Shown here in pieces: positions 33,453-43,061 of a DNA stretch of 57,040 nt. The stretch is taken from the NCBI RefSeq assembly GCF_019966495.1, contig NZ_JAIMIA010000025.1, positions 1-57,040 on the forward strand. Reading direction: 5' to 3'. Source of the stretch: Tateyamaria pelophila (lineage in GTDB: Bacteria > Pseudomonadota > Alphaproteobacteria > Rhodobacterales > Rhodobacteraceae). Within the stretch, counting starts at the first letter, position 1. Every line of letters starts with the position of its first letter. The translations under genes and the position numbers were made by a program. Under the pieces are notes generated by a model. The model was not told the origin of the DNA and ran no database searches. It worked only from the letters and a program-made list of their open reading frames with translations.

Positions 33453-34183
33453 TGGAGGAGGACGGGTTCGTCCTGTTCGATGCTGATCCGCGCGTTGCGG
33501 CCTGGGCGGCGGTTGCACGCCGTGTCGCCGAACCCATTGTGTCAGATCACAGCATGCGGGTCGCCAACCTGCGGCACGGCAAGACCTGGTTTGTCGGGGT
33601 GGATGTGTTGTCCAACGATCCGGGTGGCAGGGTTGCCGGGGTCTCGCTGAGCGGCCCGTGGGAGCGCGACGTTCCAAGACTGCCACAGCACCGGGCGCAG
33701 GTCTCCATCATCTATCCGGGCTATCCGCTGCAGGACCCTGACGAAAGCGACGCCAATCACCGGTTCCGTATCAATCGCTGTGCGGCCCATGTGGATGGGT
33801 TATTGCCCGAAGGGCCTGCGCGGCGCAGGTATGCGCGTGAATTTCACGCCTATATTCTCGGATTGCCTTTGAACGACGTGGCCTCTGCGCCGACGGTCGT
33901 GTGGCGTGGCAGTCACCGCATCATGCGGGCAGCTTTGGCGGAGGCGGTCGGGACACAGGCCATAGGGTCCGTGGATCTGACAGACGCTTACCATGCCGCA
34001 CGGCGGAGGGTGTTCGAGATCTGCGAGAGGGTGCCTTTGCGCGCCACGCCGGGGCAAAGCTACCTCATTCATCGCTTTGCGTTGCATGGCACCGCGCCTT
34101 GGGAGGGGCCGGACGGACCCGGGCGTATGGTTGCGTTCTTCCGACCGGAGTTCCCCGATCCTGCGGATTGGCTCGCGGCGTGA
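33449..34183 (+). CDS. Putative 2OG-Fe(II) dioxygenase-like protein
   Basis: A 244-residue protein whose ATGA start overlaps the TauE/SafE gene. I do not recognise a named family with certainty. A possible iron triad is His114-x-Asp116 (CAAHVDGLLP) with His208 or His213 (YLIHRFALHG), followed by an arginine (GPGRMVAFFRPEF) where 2-oxoglutarate would bind, as in phytanoyl-CoA dioxygenase-like proteins. There is no signal peptide. The translational coupling suggests a shared role with the exporter. Confidence 0.65.
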   Translation: MMEEDGFVLFDADPRVAAWAAVARRVAEPIVSDHSMRVANLRHGKTWFVGVDVLSNDPGGRVAGVSLSGPWERDVPRLPQHRAQVSIIYPGYPLQDPDESDANHRFRINRCAAHVDGLLPEGPARRRYAREFHAYILGLPLNDVASAPTVVWRGSHRIMRAALAEAVGTQAIGSVDLTDAYHAARRRVFEICERVPLRATPGQSYLIHRFALHGTAPWEGPDGPGRMVAFFRPEFPDPADWLAA

Positions 34184-34187
34184 CTGC

Positions 34188-34433
34188 TTAACGCTTCAGA
34201 CGGGCATTCCGACCGCCGCGCCGGGTCTTGGGCGCAGGCTCACGGCCTGGAAGTTCAGCCATGATCGCGCGCCTTTCGTCGTGGGTCATCCGGCTCCAGG
34301 CGCCGATCTCGTCAATGGATCTGGCGCAGCCTGCACACAGACGTGTTTCGGGATGAATCACACAGATTTGGACGCAGGGGCTTTCGATTTCCTGCCGCGT
34401 CCAGACCAGATTGTTGGGAACCGTCTCTGTCAT
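34188..34433 (-). CDS. DUF1289 domain protein
   Basis: An 81-residue protein with the DUF1289 cysteine pattern: SPCVQICVIHPETRLCAGCA (Cys19, Cys23, Cys31, Cys34 region), then a tryptophan-serine-arginine segment (IGAWSRMTHDERRAIM) and a basic tail. The four cysteines suggest a metal or Fe-S site. It overlaps ruvX by 4 bases and is convergent with the preceding dioxygenase-like gene. Function unknown. Confidence 0.85.
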   Translation of the reverse strand: MTETVPNNLVWTRQEIESPCVQICVIHPETRLCAGCARSIDEIGAWSRMTHDERRAIMAELPGREPAPKTRRGGRNARLKR

Positions 34434-34906
34434 TCCTGCCTCGCCATGACTGCCAGCCGATCCAGCAGTCCTTGCAGGATATATCCAGCCGCCACGTGGT
34501 CAATGACTTCTGCGCGACGTTTGCGTGTCGTATCCGCCTCAAGCAGCGCTTTTTCAGCGGCCACCGTGCTCAGCCGTTCATCCCAAAAGGTGATGGGTCC
34601 ATCCCAGAGCCCTGCAAAATTGCGGGCAAAGGCGCGTGTGGATTGGCACCTTGGCCCTTCAGAGCCATCCATGTTGCGTGGCAATCCCAGCACCAGACCC
34701 CCGACAGAGCGTTCCGCGATCAAGGCCAGAAGGCGCGCCGCATCCACGCCGAATTTCTTGCGCCTGACGGTTTCCAGCGGGGTCGCAACGGATCGGTAAG
34801 TATCGGAGACCGAAACACCAATCGTCTTGTCGCCAAGGTCCAGCCCCATCAAAGGCCGCAACGCAGGCAGCGCTGCGATGAATTCCTGGGTGTCGTCGGT
34901 GATCAT
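34430..34906 (-). CDS. ruvX: Putative pre-16S rRNA nuclease / Holliday junction resolvase RuvX (YqgF)
   Basis: A 158-residue RNase H-fold nuclease implicated in 16S rRNA 5-prime maturation. Motifs are LMGLDLGDKTIGVSVSD (catalytic Asp), GLVLGLPRNMDGSEG, WDERLSTVAAEKAL (Asp-Glu) and a C-terminal DHVAAGYILQGLLD (Asp). The start at 34906 overlaps the ccmI stop (ATGA), which decides against the longer open frame upstream. Confidence 0.92.
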   Translation of the reverse strand: MITDDTQEFIAALPALRPLMGLDLGDKTIGVSVSDTYRSVATPLETVRRKKFGVDAARLLALIAERSVGGLVLGLPRNMDGSEGPRCQSTRAFARNFAGLWDGPITFWDERLSTVAAEKALLEADTTRKRRAEVIDHVAAGYILQGLLDRLAVMARQE

Positions 34907-36123
34907 TGTAAACCAACCCGATCCGCCGCTTCGTTCAGGATGTCGGCGGCACGCGGGTCGCCCTCGAAGGCGACTTTTGCATTCTCGAAAACGGACCGCG
35001 CCTGACCCATCTGACCCAGAACACCAAGCGCAGAGATCAGCCGCGCCCAATCCTCGACCGGGCCGCCCTCGGTGGCCAGTCGGTCGCTGAGGCCCGAAAC
35101 CATACCCTGGATCATCTCCATCCGTTCCGCCGGAGACATCTCTCCTGCCGCTTCGATATCTTCCGCAGACGGTCCGCGCCCTGTGCCGATCGTCGGGCGG
35201 GCATAATTCACGCCAGCGCGCACCGCGATATCCTCGATCTGAGCTTCGATGGGGGGGATCCACGGCGCGTCGGGCGGACCCGCACGCAACAACTGATCCC
35301 AGACCCGCAAGGCTGTGTCGGGTCGCCCGGTCTGCGCCATCATGAGGCCGAAGTAGTAGCTGGCCGTGCCATTGGTCGGGTCCATCGCAAGGGCGCGCTC
35401 CAGCACCGCCTCGGCCGCGGGCGAGACATAGCCGCCGGCCGCAAGGATCAGCAGATCTGCGTAATCCGAGAAATCCGTGGCCGTGGCTGACGCGCCTTTC
35501 AATTCGATCACGCGCGCTTTTGCCGCATGCGCGGCCGCAAAGTTGCCAAGCTGGGCCTCCGACTGCACCAACAGTATATGTCCTTGCAGATCGTTGGGGC
35601 GGGTTGCCACCGTTTCGCGCAGCTGTTCAACGAGGGCAACGTAATCCGGAGACGCTGGCGCGGCGCCTGTCATGCTCGGAGGCAATCCAGCTTCGGCGGT
35701 CTCCTGACTGGGACGCTCCGCGCGCAAAACCTCAGCGCGCTCGATGCGGTCCGCCAGCGCCAGATCGCCGTACCCCGGCGCACCAAGCTCCAGATAAAGA
35801 AAATAAGCTCCGCCTGCGACCAGGAGCGATGTCAGACCTGCAGTCACCAGCCCGCCACGGGTGCGCACCATGCTGTTTTCTGCACCAAGAGCGGCGTCTG
35901 CGGCCAGAATGCGCCGCGACACTTCGGTGCGCGCCCGCTCGGCGTCCGCTTCGGATACCACGCCGCGCGCCAGATCACGCTCCACTTCCTTGAGCTGATC
36001 ACGGTAGACGTCCAGATCATAGGACGCAGGCGGCCGACCCTCCTTGCGCCCCCGCAGCAAGGTGACAGACAAGGTTCCCGCGACGAGCAATGTCAGTACC
36101 GCGGTCAAACTCCAAAACAGCAT
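34903..36123 (-). CDS. ccmI: c-type cytochrome biogenesis protein CcmI
   Basis: A 406-residue inner-membrane protein that presents apocytochrome c to the heme ligation complex. Helix 1 is residues 1-22 (MLFWSLTAVLTLLVAGTLSV) and helix 2 about residues 92-112 (LVTAGLTSLLVAGGAYFLYL), with a cytoplasmic loop between them (YRDQLKEVERDLARGVVSE) and a long periplasmic TPR domain after. The start at 36123 has AGAGG upstream. The ccmI-ruvX-DUF1289 string is translationally coupled throughout. Confidence 0.9.
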   Translation of the reverse strand: MLFWSLTAVLTLLVAGTLSVTLLRGRKEGRPPASYDLDVYRDQLKEVERDLARGVVSEADAERARTEVSRRILAADAALGAENSMVRTRGGLVTAGLTSLLVAGGAYFLYLELGAPGYGDLALADRIERAEVLRAERPSQETAEAGLPPSMTGAAPASPDYVALVEQLRETVATRPNDLQGHILLVQSEAQLGNFAAAHAAKARVIELKGASATATDFSDYADLLILAAGGYVSPAAEAVLERALAMDPTNGTASYYFGLMMAQTGRPDTALRVWDQLLRAGPPDAPWIPPIEAQIEDIAVRAGVNYARPTIGTGRGPSAEDIEAAGEMSPAERMEMIQGMVSGLSDRLATEGGPVEDWARLISALGVLGQMGQARSVFENAKVAFEGDPRAADILNEAADRVGLQ

Positions 36124-36365
36124 TTTGCCTCTAAATCTTGCATCTTTGTGCTCATGTAACCTCTGCAACGGGATTGCAAAAGAGACAAACCCGCGCGCCT
36201 GCTACACAGCTGCGTCAGGGCAGGGGGTTGCTTTGCCAGCATCCAAAAGACAACGTGTCGCAAAACCGCGAGAAAGTGCCGCCAGTGCGGGCCTTTTTCT
36301 TTGGTCGAACGGCCATTAAAACTCAAAGCTCAAGCTCTTTCGATTCCAGCTCCGGACAAACGCTC

Positions 36366-37610
36366 ATGAAACGCTATTCCGCCTTTGCCATCGCCCGTGA
36401 GGCCATGCGTCACCATACCGGTTGGGAGCGGGCGTGGCGCGCGCCCGAGCCAAAGGCAAGGTACGATGTGATCATCATCGGTGCCGGCGGGCACGGCCTT
36501 GCGACCGCGTATTACCTGGGCAAGAATTTTGGCATCACCAATGTGGCGATCCTTGAAAAAGGGTGGCTTGGCGGCGGTAACACCGGACGGAACACGACGA
36601 TCATCCGGTCGAACTACCTTCAGGATCCATCGGCGGCGATTTATGAAAAGTCCCGCTCGCTATACGAGACGATGAGTCAGGACTTGAACTACAACGTCAT
36701 GTTCAGTCCGCGGGGCGTGATCATGCTGGCGCAAACCCAGCACGAAATCCGCGGTTATCAGCGGACCGCGCATGCCAACGCGCTGCAAGGGGTGACAACC
36801 GAGTTCATCGGCCCGGAAAAGGTCAAGGAACTGGTGCCGATCATCAACATCAACGGCCCACGCTACCCCGTCCTTGGAGGCTTGTGGCAAGCGCGTGGTG
36901 GTACGGCGCGCCACGATGCGGTGGCCTGGGGTTATGCGCGGGCCTGTTCCGATATGGGCATGGATGTGATCCAGCAATGCGAAGTCACAGGCATACGGCG
37001 CGACGGGGGCAAGGTCGTGGGCGTCGATACGAGCAAGGGCGCGATAGAGTGCGACAAGCTTGGCATGGTCGTTGCGGGGCATTCGGGGCATCTGGCCGAA
37101 ATGGCGGGTTTTCGGTTGCCGATCGAATCGGTCGCCTTGCAGGCGCTGGTCAGCGAACCCATCAAACCTTGCATGGATGTTGTGGTGATGGCCAACACTG
37201 TCCACGGCTACATGAGCCAGTCCGACAAGGGCGAGATGGTGATAGGTGGCGGTACCGACGGCTACAACAACTACACCCAGCGCGGGTCGTTCCATCATAT
37301 CGAAGAAACCGTGCGTGCGCTGATCGAGACATTCCCGATGATCAGCCGTCTCAAGATGTTGCGGCAATGGGGCGGGATCGTGGATGTCACCGGCGACCGC
37401 TCACCGATCCTGTCCAAGACGCCGGTCGACGGTGTGTTTATCAACTGCGGCTGGGGTACGGGCGGATTCAAGGCGATCCCGGGATCGGGCTGGGCCATGG
37501 CGGAACTGATCGCAAAAGGGCATTCGCCTCTGACCGAAGAATTCTCGCTTGATCGGTTCCGGGCCGGCAAGTTCATCGACGAAAGCGTCGCGGCCGGGGT
37601 GGCGCATTAA
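36366..37610 (+). CDS. soxB: Sarcosine oxidase beta subunit
   Basis: A 414-residue flavoprotein subunit of heterotetrameric sarcosine oxidase, which oxidises sarcosine to glycine, H2O2 and, with tetrahydrofolate, methylene-THF. The FAD-binding GxGxxG lies at about residue 39 (VIIIGAGGHGLATAYYLGKN), and the C-terminal FAD-contact region GWGTGGFKAIPGSGW is intact. The N-terminus MKRYSAFAIAREAMRHHTGW is typical of soxB. The frame is open upstream of 36366, but the family start is here. It is separated from soxD by 1.2 kb, unlike the usual contiguous soxBDAG. Confidence 0.93.
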   Translation: MKRYSAFAIAREAMRHHTGWERAWRAPEPKARYDVIIIGAGGHGLATAYYLGKNFGITNVAILEKGWLGGGNTGRNTTIIRSNYLQDPSAAIYEKSRSLYETMSQDLNYNVMFSPRGVIMLAQTQHEIRGYQRTAHANALQGVTTEFIGPEKVKELVPIININGPRYPVLGGLWQARGGTARHDAVAWGYARACSDMGMDVIQQCEVTGIRRDGGKVVGVDTSKGAIECDKLGMVVAGHSGHLAEMAGFRLPIESVALQALVSEPIKPCMDVVVMANTVHGYMSQSDKGEMVIGGGTDGYNNYTQRGSFHHIEETVRALIETFPMISRLKMLRQWGGIVDVTGDRSPILSKTPVDGVFINCGWGTGGFKAIPGSGWAMAELIAKGHSPLTEEFSLDRFRAGKFIDESVAAGVAH

Positions 37611-37611
37611 A

Positions 37612-38067
37612 GTGCTGACCTCGCGCTATATCCTGCGGCGTTTCGGACGTCTTGCGGCCTTTACCGGGCTGACGATCTGGGCGCTCGGCACCATTTTCAT
37701 GCTGTTGCGTGGCAATGCCGAGCTGTTTCAACGGTTCGGTGCACTGGGTGCTGCGGCGTCTATTCTGTTCTTTACCGACCGGTTGACCAAGATCGAACTG
37801 GGGCGGCAAAAAACAGTCGAAAAGCTTTTGCATGAATATGGCATTGAACTCATGGCCATCAAACAGGGCAAACCGCCTACGGAGATCCCTCAAGAAGGGT
37901 ATGCCGTTGATTTCCTGACCGAAGAGCGCAATTTCGATCAACTCCGGACGCAAGCGGAAATGTTCAACTTCCTGAACGTGATGTTGCTGACCGTGGCGAC
38001 CTTGCAATGGGGATTCGGCGATCGGATCGTCCACAGATTCATGGCCTGCGGGGAATGGGTATGCTGA
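37612..38067 (+). CDS. Hypothetical membrane protein downstream of soxB
   Basis: A 151-residue protein with a GTG start one base after the soxB stop. It has two membrane helices near the N-terminus (AFTGLTIWALGTIFMLL and FGALGAAASILFFT), a hydrophilic middle with basic-acidic helix, and a weak hydrophobic stretch near the end (FLNVMLLTVATLQWGFG). No family recognised. Position suggests co-transcription with soxB. Confidence 0.65.
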   Translation: MLTSRYILRRFGRLAAFTGLTIWALGTIFMLLRGNAELFQRFGALGAAASILFFTDRLTKIELGRQKTVEKLLHEYGIELMAIKQGKPPTEIPQEGYAVDFLTEERNFDQLRTQAEMFNFLNVMLLTVATLQWGFGDRIVHRFMACGEWVC

Positions 38068-38153
38068 CCGGTCTGCCATCCTGGCGGCTGCCCTCGAGGG
38101 CAGGCGGAAATCTGTATTGCAAGGCTGCGCAGATGCTCGATAAAGGGATGGAA

Positions 38154-38345
38154 CTACTTCGGGGTCTTGGTCTTTTCGCCTTCGCCCGCCGCAGAGCCAA
38201 AGGCAATCAGGTTGCTGACATCGATCTCGCGCCCTCCGCGCGCCTCTTTGCGTTTGGCGACACCGCGACGTTCCGCAGCGAACATCACAAGCGCAATAAC
38301 GATGATTGCGCCAAAGACCAAAACGGCCCCCATCTCTTTGCTCAT
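38154..38345 (-). CDS. Small single-pass membrane protein, opposite strand
   Basis: A 63-residue protein on the minus strand, with AGGAG six bases before the ATG at 38345. It has one N-terminal helix (MGAVLVFGAIIVIALVMFAA) followed by a basic cytoplasmic tail. No family recognised. It lies against the direction of the flanking sox genes and so breaks the operon. Confidence 0.6.
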   Translation of the reverse strand: MSKEMGAVLVFGAIIVIALVMFAAERRGVAKRKEARGGREIDVSNLIAFGSAAGEGEKTKTPK

Positions 38346-38560
38346 GCCATTCTCCTGTCAACTAAAGTTTACACTTACATGGCATATCCCGATGCGTCAC
38401 GCAAAAATATCGCGGCGCGCTGCGGTCATTTGGCGGGACGCAGCCAATCGAGCTTGTCGATATTGGCCGACATTGGCCGCTTTCGGCATCAGCGCAGCGG
38501 CGATATTGTGCAACGCGCGGGCTGTGCTCTGATGAAGGCTCACAATTTGGAGGTTTCATC

Positions 38561-38749
38561 ATGTCAGACCACTCAAACCTTAACCTGCACAGGGGCGACG
38601 GCGTCAGTCGGCGCGGCGTCATCGTGGCGCTTGTTGTCGTTCTGGGCATCGTCGTGCTGCTGGCCATGGGCGGTACCGGGGATGGCACCGCGCCCGCTGG
38701 TGACGTCATCGCGCCCGTTGCGGAAACAGCACCCGTCGCAACCGAATAA
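38561..38749 (+). CDS. Small single-pass membrane protein
   Basis: A 62-residue protein with a good ribosome site (GGAGG, 7 bases before the ATG). It has a short charged N-terminus, one helix (GVIVALVVVLGIVVLLAMGG) and a Pro/Ala/Val-rich acidic tail, probably periplasmic. No family recognised. It lies 88 bases before soxD. Confidence 0.6.
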   Translation: MSDHSNLNLHRGDGVSRRGVIVALVVVLGIVVLLAMGGTGDGTAPAGDVIAPVAETAPVATE

Positions 38750-38837
38750 CGTCCACTCACATCCACCCACAACGACAGGCAGGCGTTTTCGGACGTCTGC
38801 CTTTTGCGTGTCCGCCCCCCCCGATCGGAGCCTGCCC

Positions 38838-39167
38838 ATGTTGATCCTGACCTGCCCATGTTGCGGGCAAACCGGTGAAGAAACCGAATTCCACGCCGGT
38901 GGCGAGGCACATCTGAAACGGTTCGGGCCGGGCTCGTCCGATGATGACTTCCAGGGCTACCTGTTCATGCGCGAAAACCCCAAAGGTGTGCATTTCGAAC
39001 GGTGGCGGCATGTCTATGGCTGCGGCAAGTGGTTCCACGCGGCGCGCTGCACGATGACGCTCGAAATCTTCGGCACATATCCCGCCCAGACGCTGGAGCC
39101 GCCCAAGGACCTTTGCGACAAGATCAGCGGAAAAAGGCCCGGTTGGTCCTGGAGGACCTTCTCATGA
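38838..39167 (+). CDS. soxD: Sarcosine oxidase delta subunit
   Basis: A 109-residue zinc-binding subunit of heterotetrameric sarcosine oxidase. The zinc ligands are visible: Cys6 and Cys9 (LTCPCCGQ), His58 and Cys62 (WRHVYGCGKWF). The remaining SoxD landmarks EEYLFMR-like (FQGYLFMRENPKG) and C-terminal KPGWSW-like (KRPGWSWRTFS) are present. Start ATG at 38838. SoxA begins 73 bases after its stop. Confidence 0.93.
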   Translation: MLILTCPCCGQTGEETEFHAGGEAHLKRFGPGSSDDDFQGYLFMRENPKGVHFERWRHVYGCGKWFHAARCTMTLEIFGTYPAQTLEPPKDLCDKISGKRPGWSWRTFS

Positions 39168-39240
39168 TCCCACTTCATCTTGCCCGAAAAACTCCCGCCG
39201 GAGGCTCCTACCTCTCCGCCAGCGTTGAGGCCCGATTCCC

Positions 39241-42200
39241 ATGAGTACACGTCTCGCCACACATGGCCGCCTGCTGAACAAGGACCGGGCGATCCGGTTC
39301 ACCTTCAACGGCAAACAGCTCAAGGGTTTTGAAGGGGACACATTGGCTTCGGCCCTGCTGGCCAATGACCAGATGCTGGTGGGCCGCTCATTCAAATATC
39401 ACCGGCCCCGCGGGATCGTTGCCGCGGGCGTCGAAGAGCCCAACGCGTTGGTCAACCTCGGGGTCGAGGGCCATTTCGAACCAAACCAGAGGGCTACGAC
39501 CACTGAACTCTTCGAAGGGCTGCTTGCCACCAGCCAGAACCACTGGCCGAGCCTCGAATTCGACGTGGGCGCAATCAATGCCAAGCTCTCGCGCTTTATG
39601 CCTGCGGGCTTTTACTACAAGATGTTCATTCATCCCCGTCCGCTCTGGAAACACGTCTACGAGCCGTTCATTCGTCAAGCGGCAGGCTTGGGGCAGGCCC
39701 CGAAAGGGCGTGATTTTGACAGCTACGAACACTTCTATCCGTTCTGCGATGTGCTGGTCATCGGCGGAGGGATTGCGGGTCTGCATGCGGCCAAAGCGGC
39801 CGCACAGTCCGGCGCAAAGGTGATCGTTCTGGAGCAGACAGCCCATTGGGGCGGACGCGCGCCCGTCGACGGTGGCGAGGTGGATGGCAAACCTGTGGAT
39901 AACGTCGTGGATGAACTCATCGCTGAGTTGTCCGAGATGGAAAATGTCACGCTCCGCGCGCGCACCATGGGCGCAGGTGTCTATGACCACGGGTATGTGT
40001 TGGGCTACGAGCGGCTGACCGACCATCAACCCGACGCAGACGGCCCGCGCCATCGTTTGTGGCGGATCCGGGCCGGACAAGTGGTGACGGCGACCGGTGC
40101 GATCGAACGTCCCCTGAGCTTTGCAGGCAACGATATTCCGGGGGTGATGCTGGCATCAGCCGTGCGGGATTATGTGGTGAATTACGGTGTCTGCGCCGGG
40201 GATCGTACCGTGGTCGTCACCAACAATGATGATGCGTATCGGACTGCAATTGTTCTGAAAAACGCCGGTCTGACGGTGCCTGTCATTCTGGATGCACGCA
40301 GCTTGTCCGAAGACAGCGCACTGGTCGCCGAAGCCAAGGCGGCCGGTATCCGCGTGATGATGGGGCATGGCGTGTCCAAGGTGTTGGGCGGCAAGCGTGT
40401 GACCGGTGTGGCGATCTGCGCGCAGGCCGGTGAAGGCGCTGTGCTGGAAGAAGTTGCCTGCGACGCGGTGGCGATGTCGGGGGGCTGGTCTCCGGTTGTG
40501 CACCTGTGGTCGCATTGCGGGGGCAAGCTGATATGGGACAATAACTTTGCCATGTTCCGCCCGGATGTGGACAAAGCGCCCAAAGGTGCCGACGGCGCGC
40601 CATTCGTAAGCCCCGCTGGTGCCGCCAACGGTCATTTCGGGCTGATGGAACTGCTCGGCGATGCCCACGCGATGGGGCAGGGCGCCGCCAAAGCCGCGGG
40701 GTTCGAACCCAAAAGGGCCAGCGCACCCGAAGGCTCTTGCGTGGATCAGGCCCCGATGGCCCCTGTCTGGCTGATGCCGCAGGGTGCAAGTGTCGCGCTG
40801 CGCTCGAAATCATGGCTGGATTATCAGAACGACGTCAAAGTGAGCGACGTGCAACTGGCCGCGCAGGAAGGTTTCGAAAGCGTCGAGCACGCCAAGCGAT
40901 ATACCACCTTGGGCATGGCTACGGATCAAGGCAAGATGAGCAATATCAACGGCCTCGCGATCCTGTCGGATGCCCTGAACCAGCCGATACCGCAAACCGG
41001 TACGACGACCTTCCGCCCGCCGTATACGCCGATTTCCATGGGTGCCATCGGCGGCGAAGCGCGCGGTGACGTATTTCAACCCATCCGGCGCACGCCCATG
41101 CATGACTGGCATGATGCCAACGGGGCCGATTGGGAACCGGTCGGCCAATGGCGGCGACCATACGCTTTCGTTCGTTCTGGCGAGCGAGTGCATGATGCCG
41201 TCATGCGTGAGGTCAGGAACACCCGTGAACACCTTGGCCTGCTCGACGCCTCGACCCTGGGCAAGATCATCGTCAAGGGGCCGGACGCGGGCAAGTTCCT
41301 CGACATGCTCTACACCAATGTGATGAGTACGCTGAAGCCGGGCAAATGCCGCTATGGGCTGATGTGCAGCGAAAACGGGTTCCTGGTCGATGACGGGGTC
41401 GTCGCGCGGATCGACGAGGACACGTTCCTGTGCCACACCACGACGGGCGGTGCGGAAAGCATCCATGCCCATATGGAAGAATGGCTGCAGACCGAATGGT
41501 GGGAGTGGAAGGTCTACGTTGCCAATGTAACCGAACAATACGCGCAAATCGCTGTTGTTGGCCCCAATGCCCGCAAGGCGCTCGAGACACTGGGCGGCAT
41601 GGACGTGTCCAAAGAGGCGCTCGGCTTCATGGAGTGGGCGGATGGCTCCCTTGGTGGCTTTGACGTGCGGGTCTATCGGATCTCGTTCTCGGGTGAATTG
41701 AGCTATGAGATCGCGGTGCGCGCCTCCGAAGGGCAGGCATTCTGGGATGCCTTGATGGCGGCGGGGGAAGATCTGGGTGTGATGCCATACGGGACCGAAG
41801 CCTTGCACATCCTGCGGGCCGAAAAGGGCTTTATCATGATCGGGGACGAGACGGACGGCACCGTTATTCCTCAGGACCTCGGACTGCATTGGGCGCTTTC
41901 CAAAAAGAAAGAGGATTATCTGGGCAAACGCGCCCATACCCGGACCCATATGTCCGATCCGGAGCGATGGCAGCTGGTCGGACTAGAAACGCTTGACGGG
42001 TCCGTGCTGCCGGATGGCGCCTACGCGGTTGCCGCAGGCACCAATGCAAACGGGCAGAAAAATGTGCAAGGCCGCGTCACGTCTTCCTACCACTCCCCCA
42101 ATCTGGACAAGGGGATTGCGATGGGGCTGGTGCTGCATGGGCCGGACCGGATGGGTGAAGTCATTGATTTCCCCGGCACCGATGGAAAGACCTATCAGGC

Positions 42201-42255
42201 CAAGATCGTAAGCGCCGTCTTTTATGACCCGGAAGGGGAGAAGCAGAATGTCTAA
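39241..42255 (+). CDS. soxA: Sarcosine oxidase alpha subunit
   Basis: A 1004-residue subunit of normal length. Domains in order are an N-terminal ferredoxin-like segment (residues 1-100, FTFNGKQLKGFEGDTLASAL), an NAD-binding Rossmann domain (VIGGGIAGLHAAKAA near residue 177), a pyridine-nucleotide oxidoreductase-like region, and from about residue 610 a GcvT-like folate-binding domain (GKIIVKGPDAGKFLD..., GELSYEIAVRASEG). The folate domain transfers the methyl-derived carbon to THF. It overlaps soxG by 8 bases. Confidence 0.94.
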   Translation: MSTRLATHGRLLNKDRAIRFTFNGKQLKGFEGDTLASALLANDQMLVGRSFKYHRPRGIVAAGVEEPNALVNLGVEGHFEPNQRATTTELFEGLLATSQNHWPSLEFDVGAINAKLSRFMPAGFYYKMFIHPRPLWKHVYEPFIRQAAGLGQAPKGRDFDSYEHFYPFCDVLVIGGGIAGLHAAKAAAQSGAKVIVLEQTAHWGGRAPVDGGEVDGKPVDNVVDELIAELSEMENVTLRARTMGAGVYDHGYVLGYERLTDHQPDADGPRHRLWRIRAGQVVTATGAIERPLSFAGNDIPGVMLASAVRDYVVNYGVCAGDRTVVVTNNDDAYRTAIVLKNAGLTVPVILDARSLSEDSALVAEAKAAGIRVMMGHGVSKVLGGKRVTGVAICAQAGEGAVLEEVACDAVAMSGGWSPVVHLWSHCGGKLIWDNNFAMFRPDVDKAPKGADGAPFVSPAGAANGHFGLMELLGDAHAMGQGAAKAAGFEPKRASAPEGSCVDQAPMAPVWLMPQGASVALRSKSWLDYQNDVKVSDVQLAAQEGFESVEHAKRYTTLGMATDQGKMSNINGLAILSDALNQPIPQTGTTTFRPPYTPISMGAIGGEARGDVFQPIRRTPMHDWHDANGADWEPVGQWRRPYAFVRSGERVHDAVMREVRNTREHLGLLDASTLGKIIVKGPDAGKFLDMLYTNVMSTLKPGKCRYGLMCSENGFLVDDGVVARIDEDTFLCHTTTGGAESIHAHMEEWLQTEWWEWKVYVANVTEQYAQIAVVGPNARKALETLGGMDVSKEALGFMEWADGSLGGFDVRVYRISFSGELSYEIAVRASEGQAFWDALMAAGEDLGVMPYGTEALHILRAEKGFIMIGDETDGTVIPQDLGLHWALSKKKEDYLGKRAHTRTHMSDPERWQLVGLETLDGSVLPDGAYAVAAGTNANGQKNVQGRVTSSYHSPNLDKGIAMGLVLHGPDRMGEVIDFPGTDGKTYQAKIVSAVFYDPEGEKQNV

Positions 42256-42817
42256 CGCTGTATCCGCGATGCACGGAGCAACATGGTCTGACGGCATTGC
42301 CGACATCGCCGAAGCGCCCTTGCAAGGCATGATCACCTTGCGGGCCGATATGAAAGACAAGGCCGTGAAAAAGGCTATCGCAGCCGCGACAAAGGTCGAG
42401 ATGCCCGGCCCGGGGCAGGCCAACGGTGTGGGCGATCGGGGTCTGTGCTGGATGTCACCAGACGAATTTCTGCTGCTGTGCCCCTACGACACGGTCGCGG
42501 CAGACCTGGCCAGGATTCAGACCGCGCTGGCCAAGACCCACGCTCTGGCGGTCAATGTCTCTGATGCGCGGGCCCTGTTCCGTGTGTCGGGCCCGGCGGC
42601 GCGCGATGTCATGGCCAAACTGGCTCCGGTCGACCTCAGCCCGGCCGTGTTTCAGCCAGGGATGTTCCGACGTACCAGACTGGCCCAGGTCGCGGCCGCG
42701 TTCTGGATGCCCAATGCAGATACGTTTCAGATCGTCTGTTTTCGGAGTCACGCGCAATACATGTTTGACTTGCTGAAAACGGCGGCCCGAAAAGGCAGCA
42801 AGGTTGGCGCCTTTTAA
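42248..42817 (+). CDS. soxG: Sarcosine oxidase gamma subunit
   Basis: A 189-residue subunit related to the GcvT C-terminal fold, closing the tetramer. Features are RGLCWMSPDEFLLLCP, VSDARALFRVSGPAARDVMA and the C-terminal FQIVCFRSHAQYMFDLLKTA. The ATG at 42248 overlaps the soxA stop by 8 bases, and translation is probably coupled. No sox terminator is obvious after it. Confidence 0.92.
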   Translation: MSNAVSAMHGATWSDGIADIAEAPLQGMITLRADMKDKAVKKAIAAATKVEMPGPGQANGVGDRGLCWMSPDEFLLLCPYDTVAADLARIQTALAKTHALAVNVSDARALFRVSGPAARDVMAKLAPVDLSPAVFQPGMFRRTRLAQVAAAFWMPNADTFQIVCFRSHAQYMFDLLKTAARKGSKVGAF

Positions 42818-43061
42818 ACGAAAGGTGTCATGGTCCGGTCGACGGTGCCGCGCGTTCTGCTCTGAGGTGCCATGCAGCCAGTTCGGGACATATCCAGCAT
42901 CCGTCTCATGAGATTTGCGTGGGTGGCACTGGTGCCATCGATCATCCTTTGTCCGTCGATTTGGGCGTCTGACACCGGTCTTTTAAATGCGGCTGCCCTT
43001 GACCTCGTTGGGGCCGCGCCGCATGTATCACGGGAACGCAATTCAAAAACGAGGATCCACA

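Noticed and set aside
32436-33686. 416-codon minus-strand frame
   Set aside because: It lies opposite dusA, the TauE/SafE gene and the dioxygenase-like gene, and is Arg/His/Gln rich in the way antisense frames of GC-rich genes are.
36240-36310. Possible attenuator or riboswitch hairpin before soxB
   Set aside because: CCGC/GCGG pairings and a short T-run exist, but no consistent stem or known aptamer pattern could be drawn by eye.
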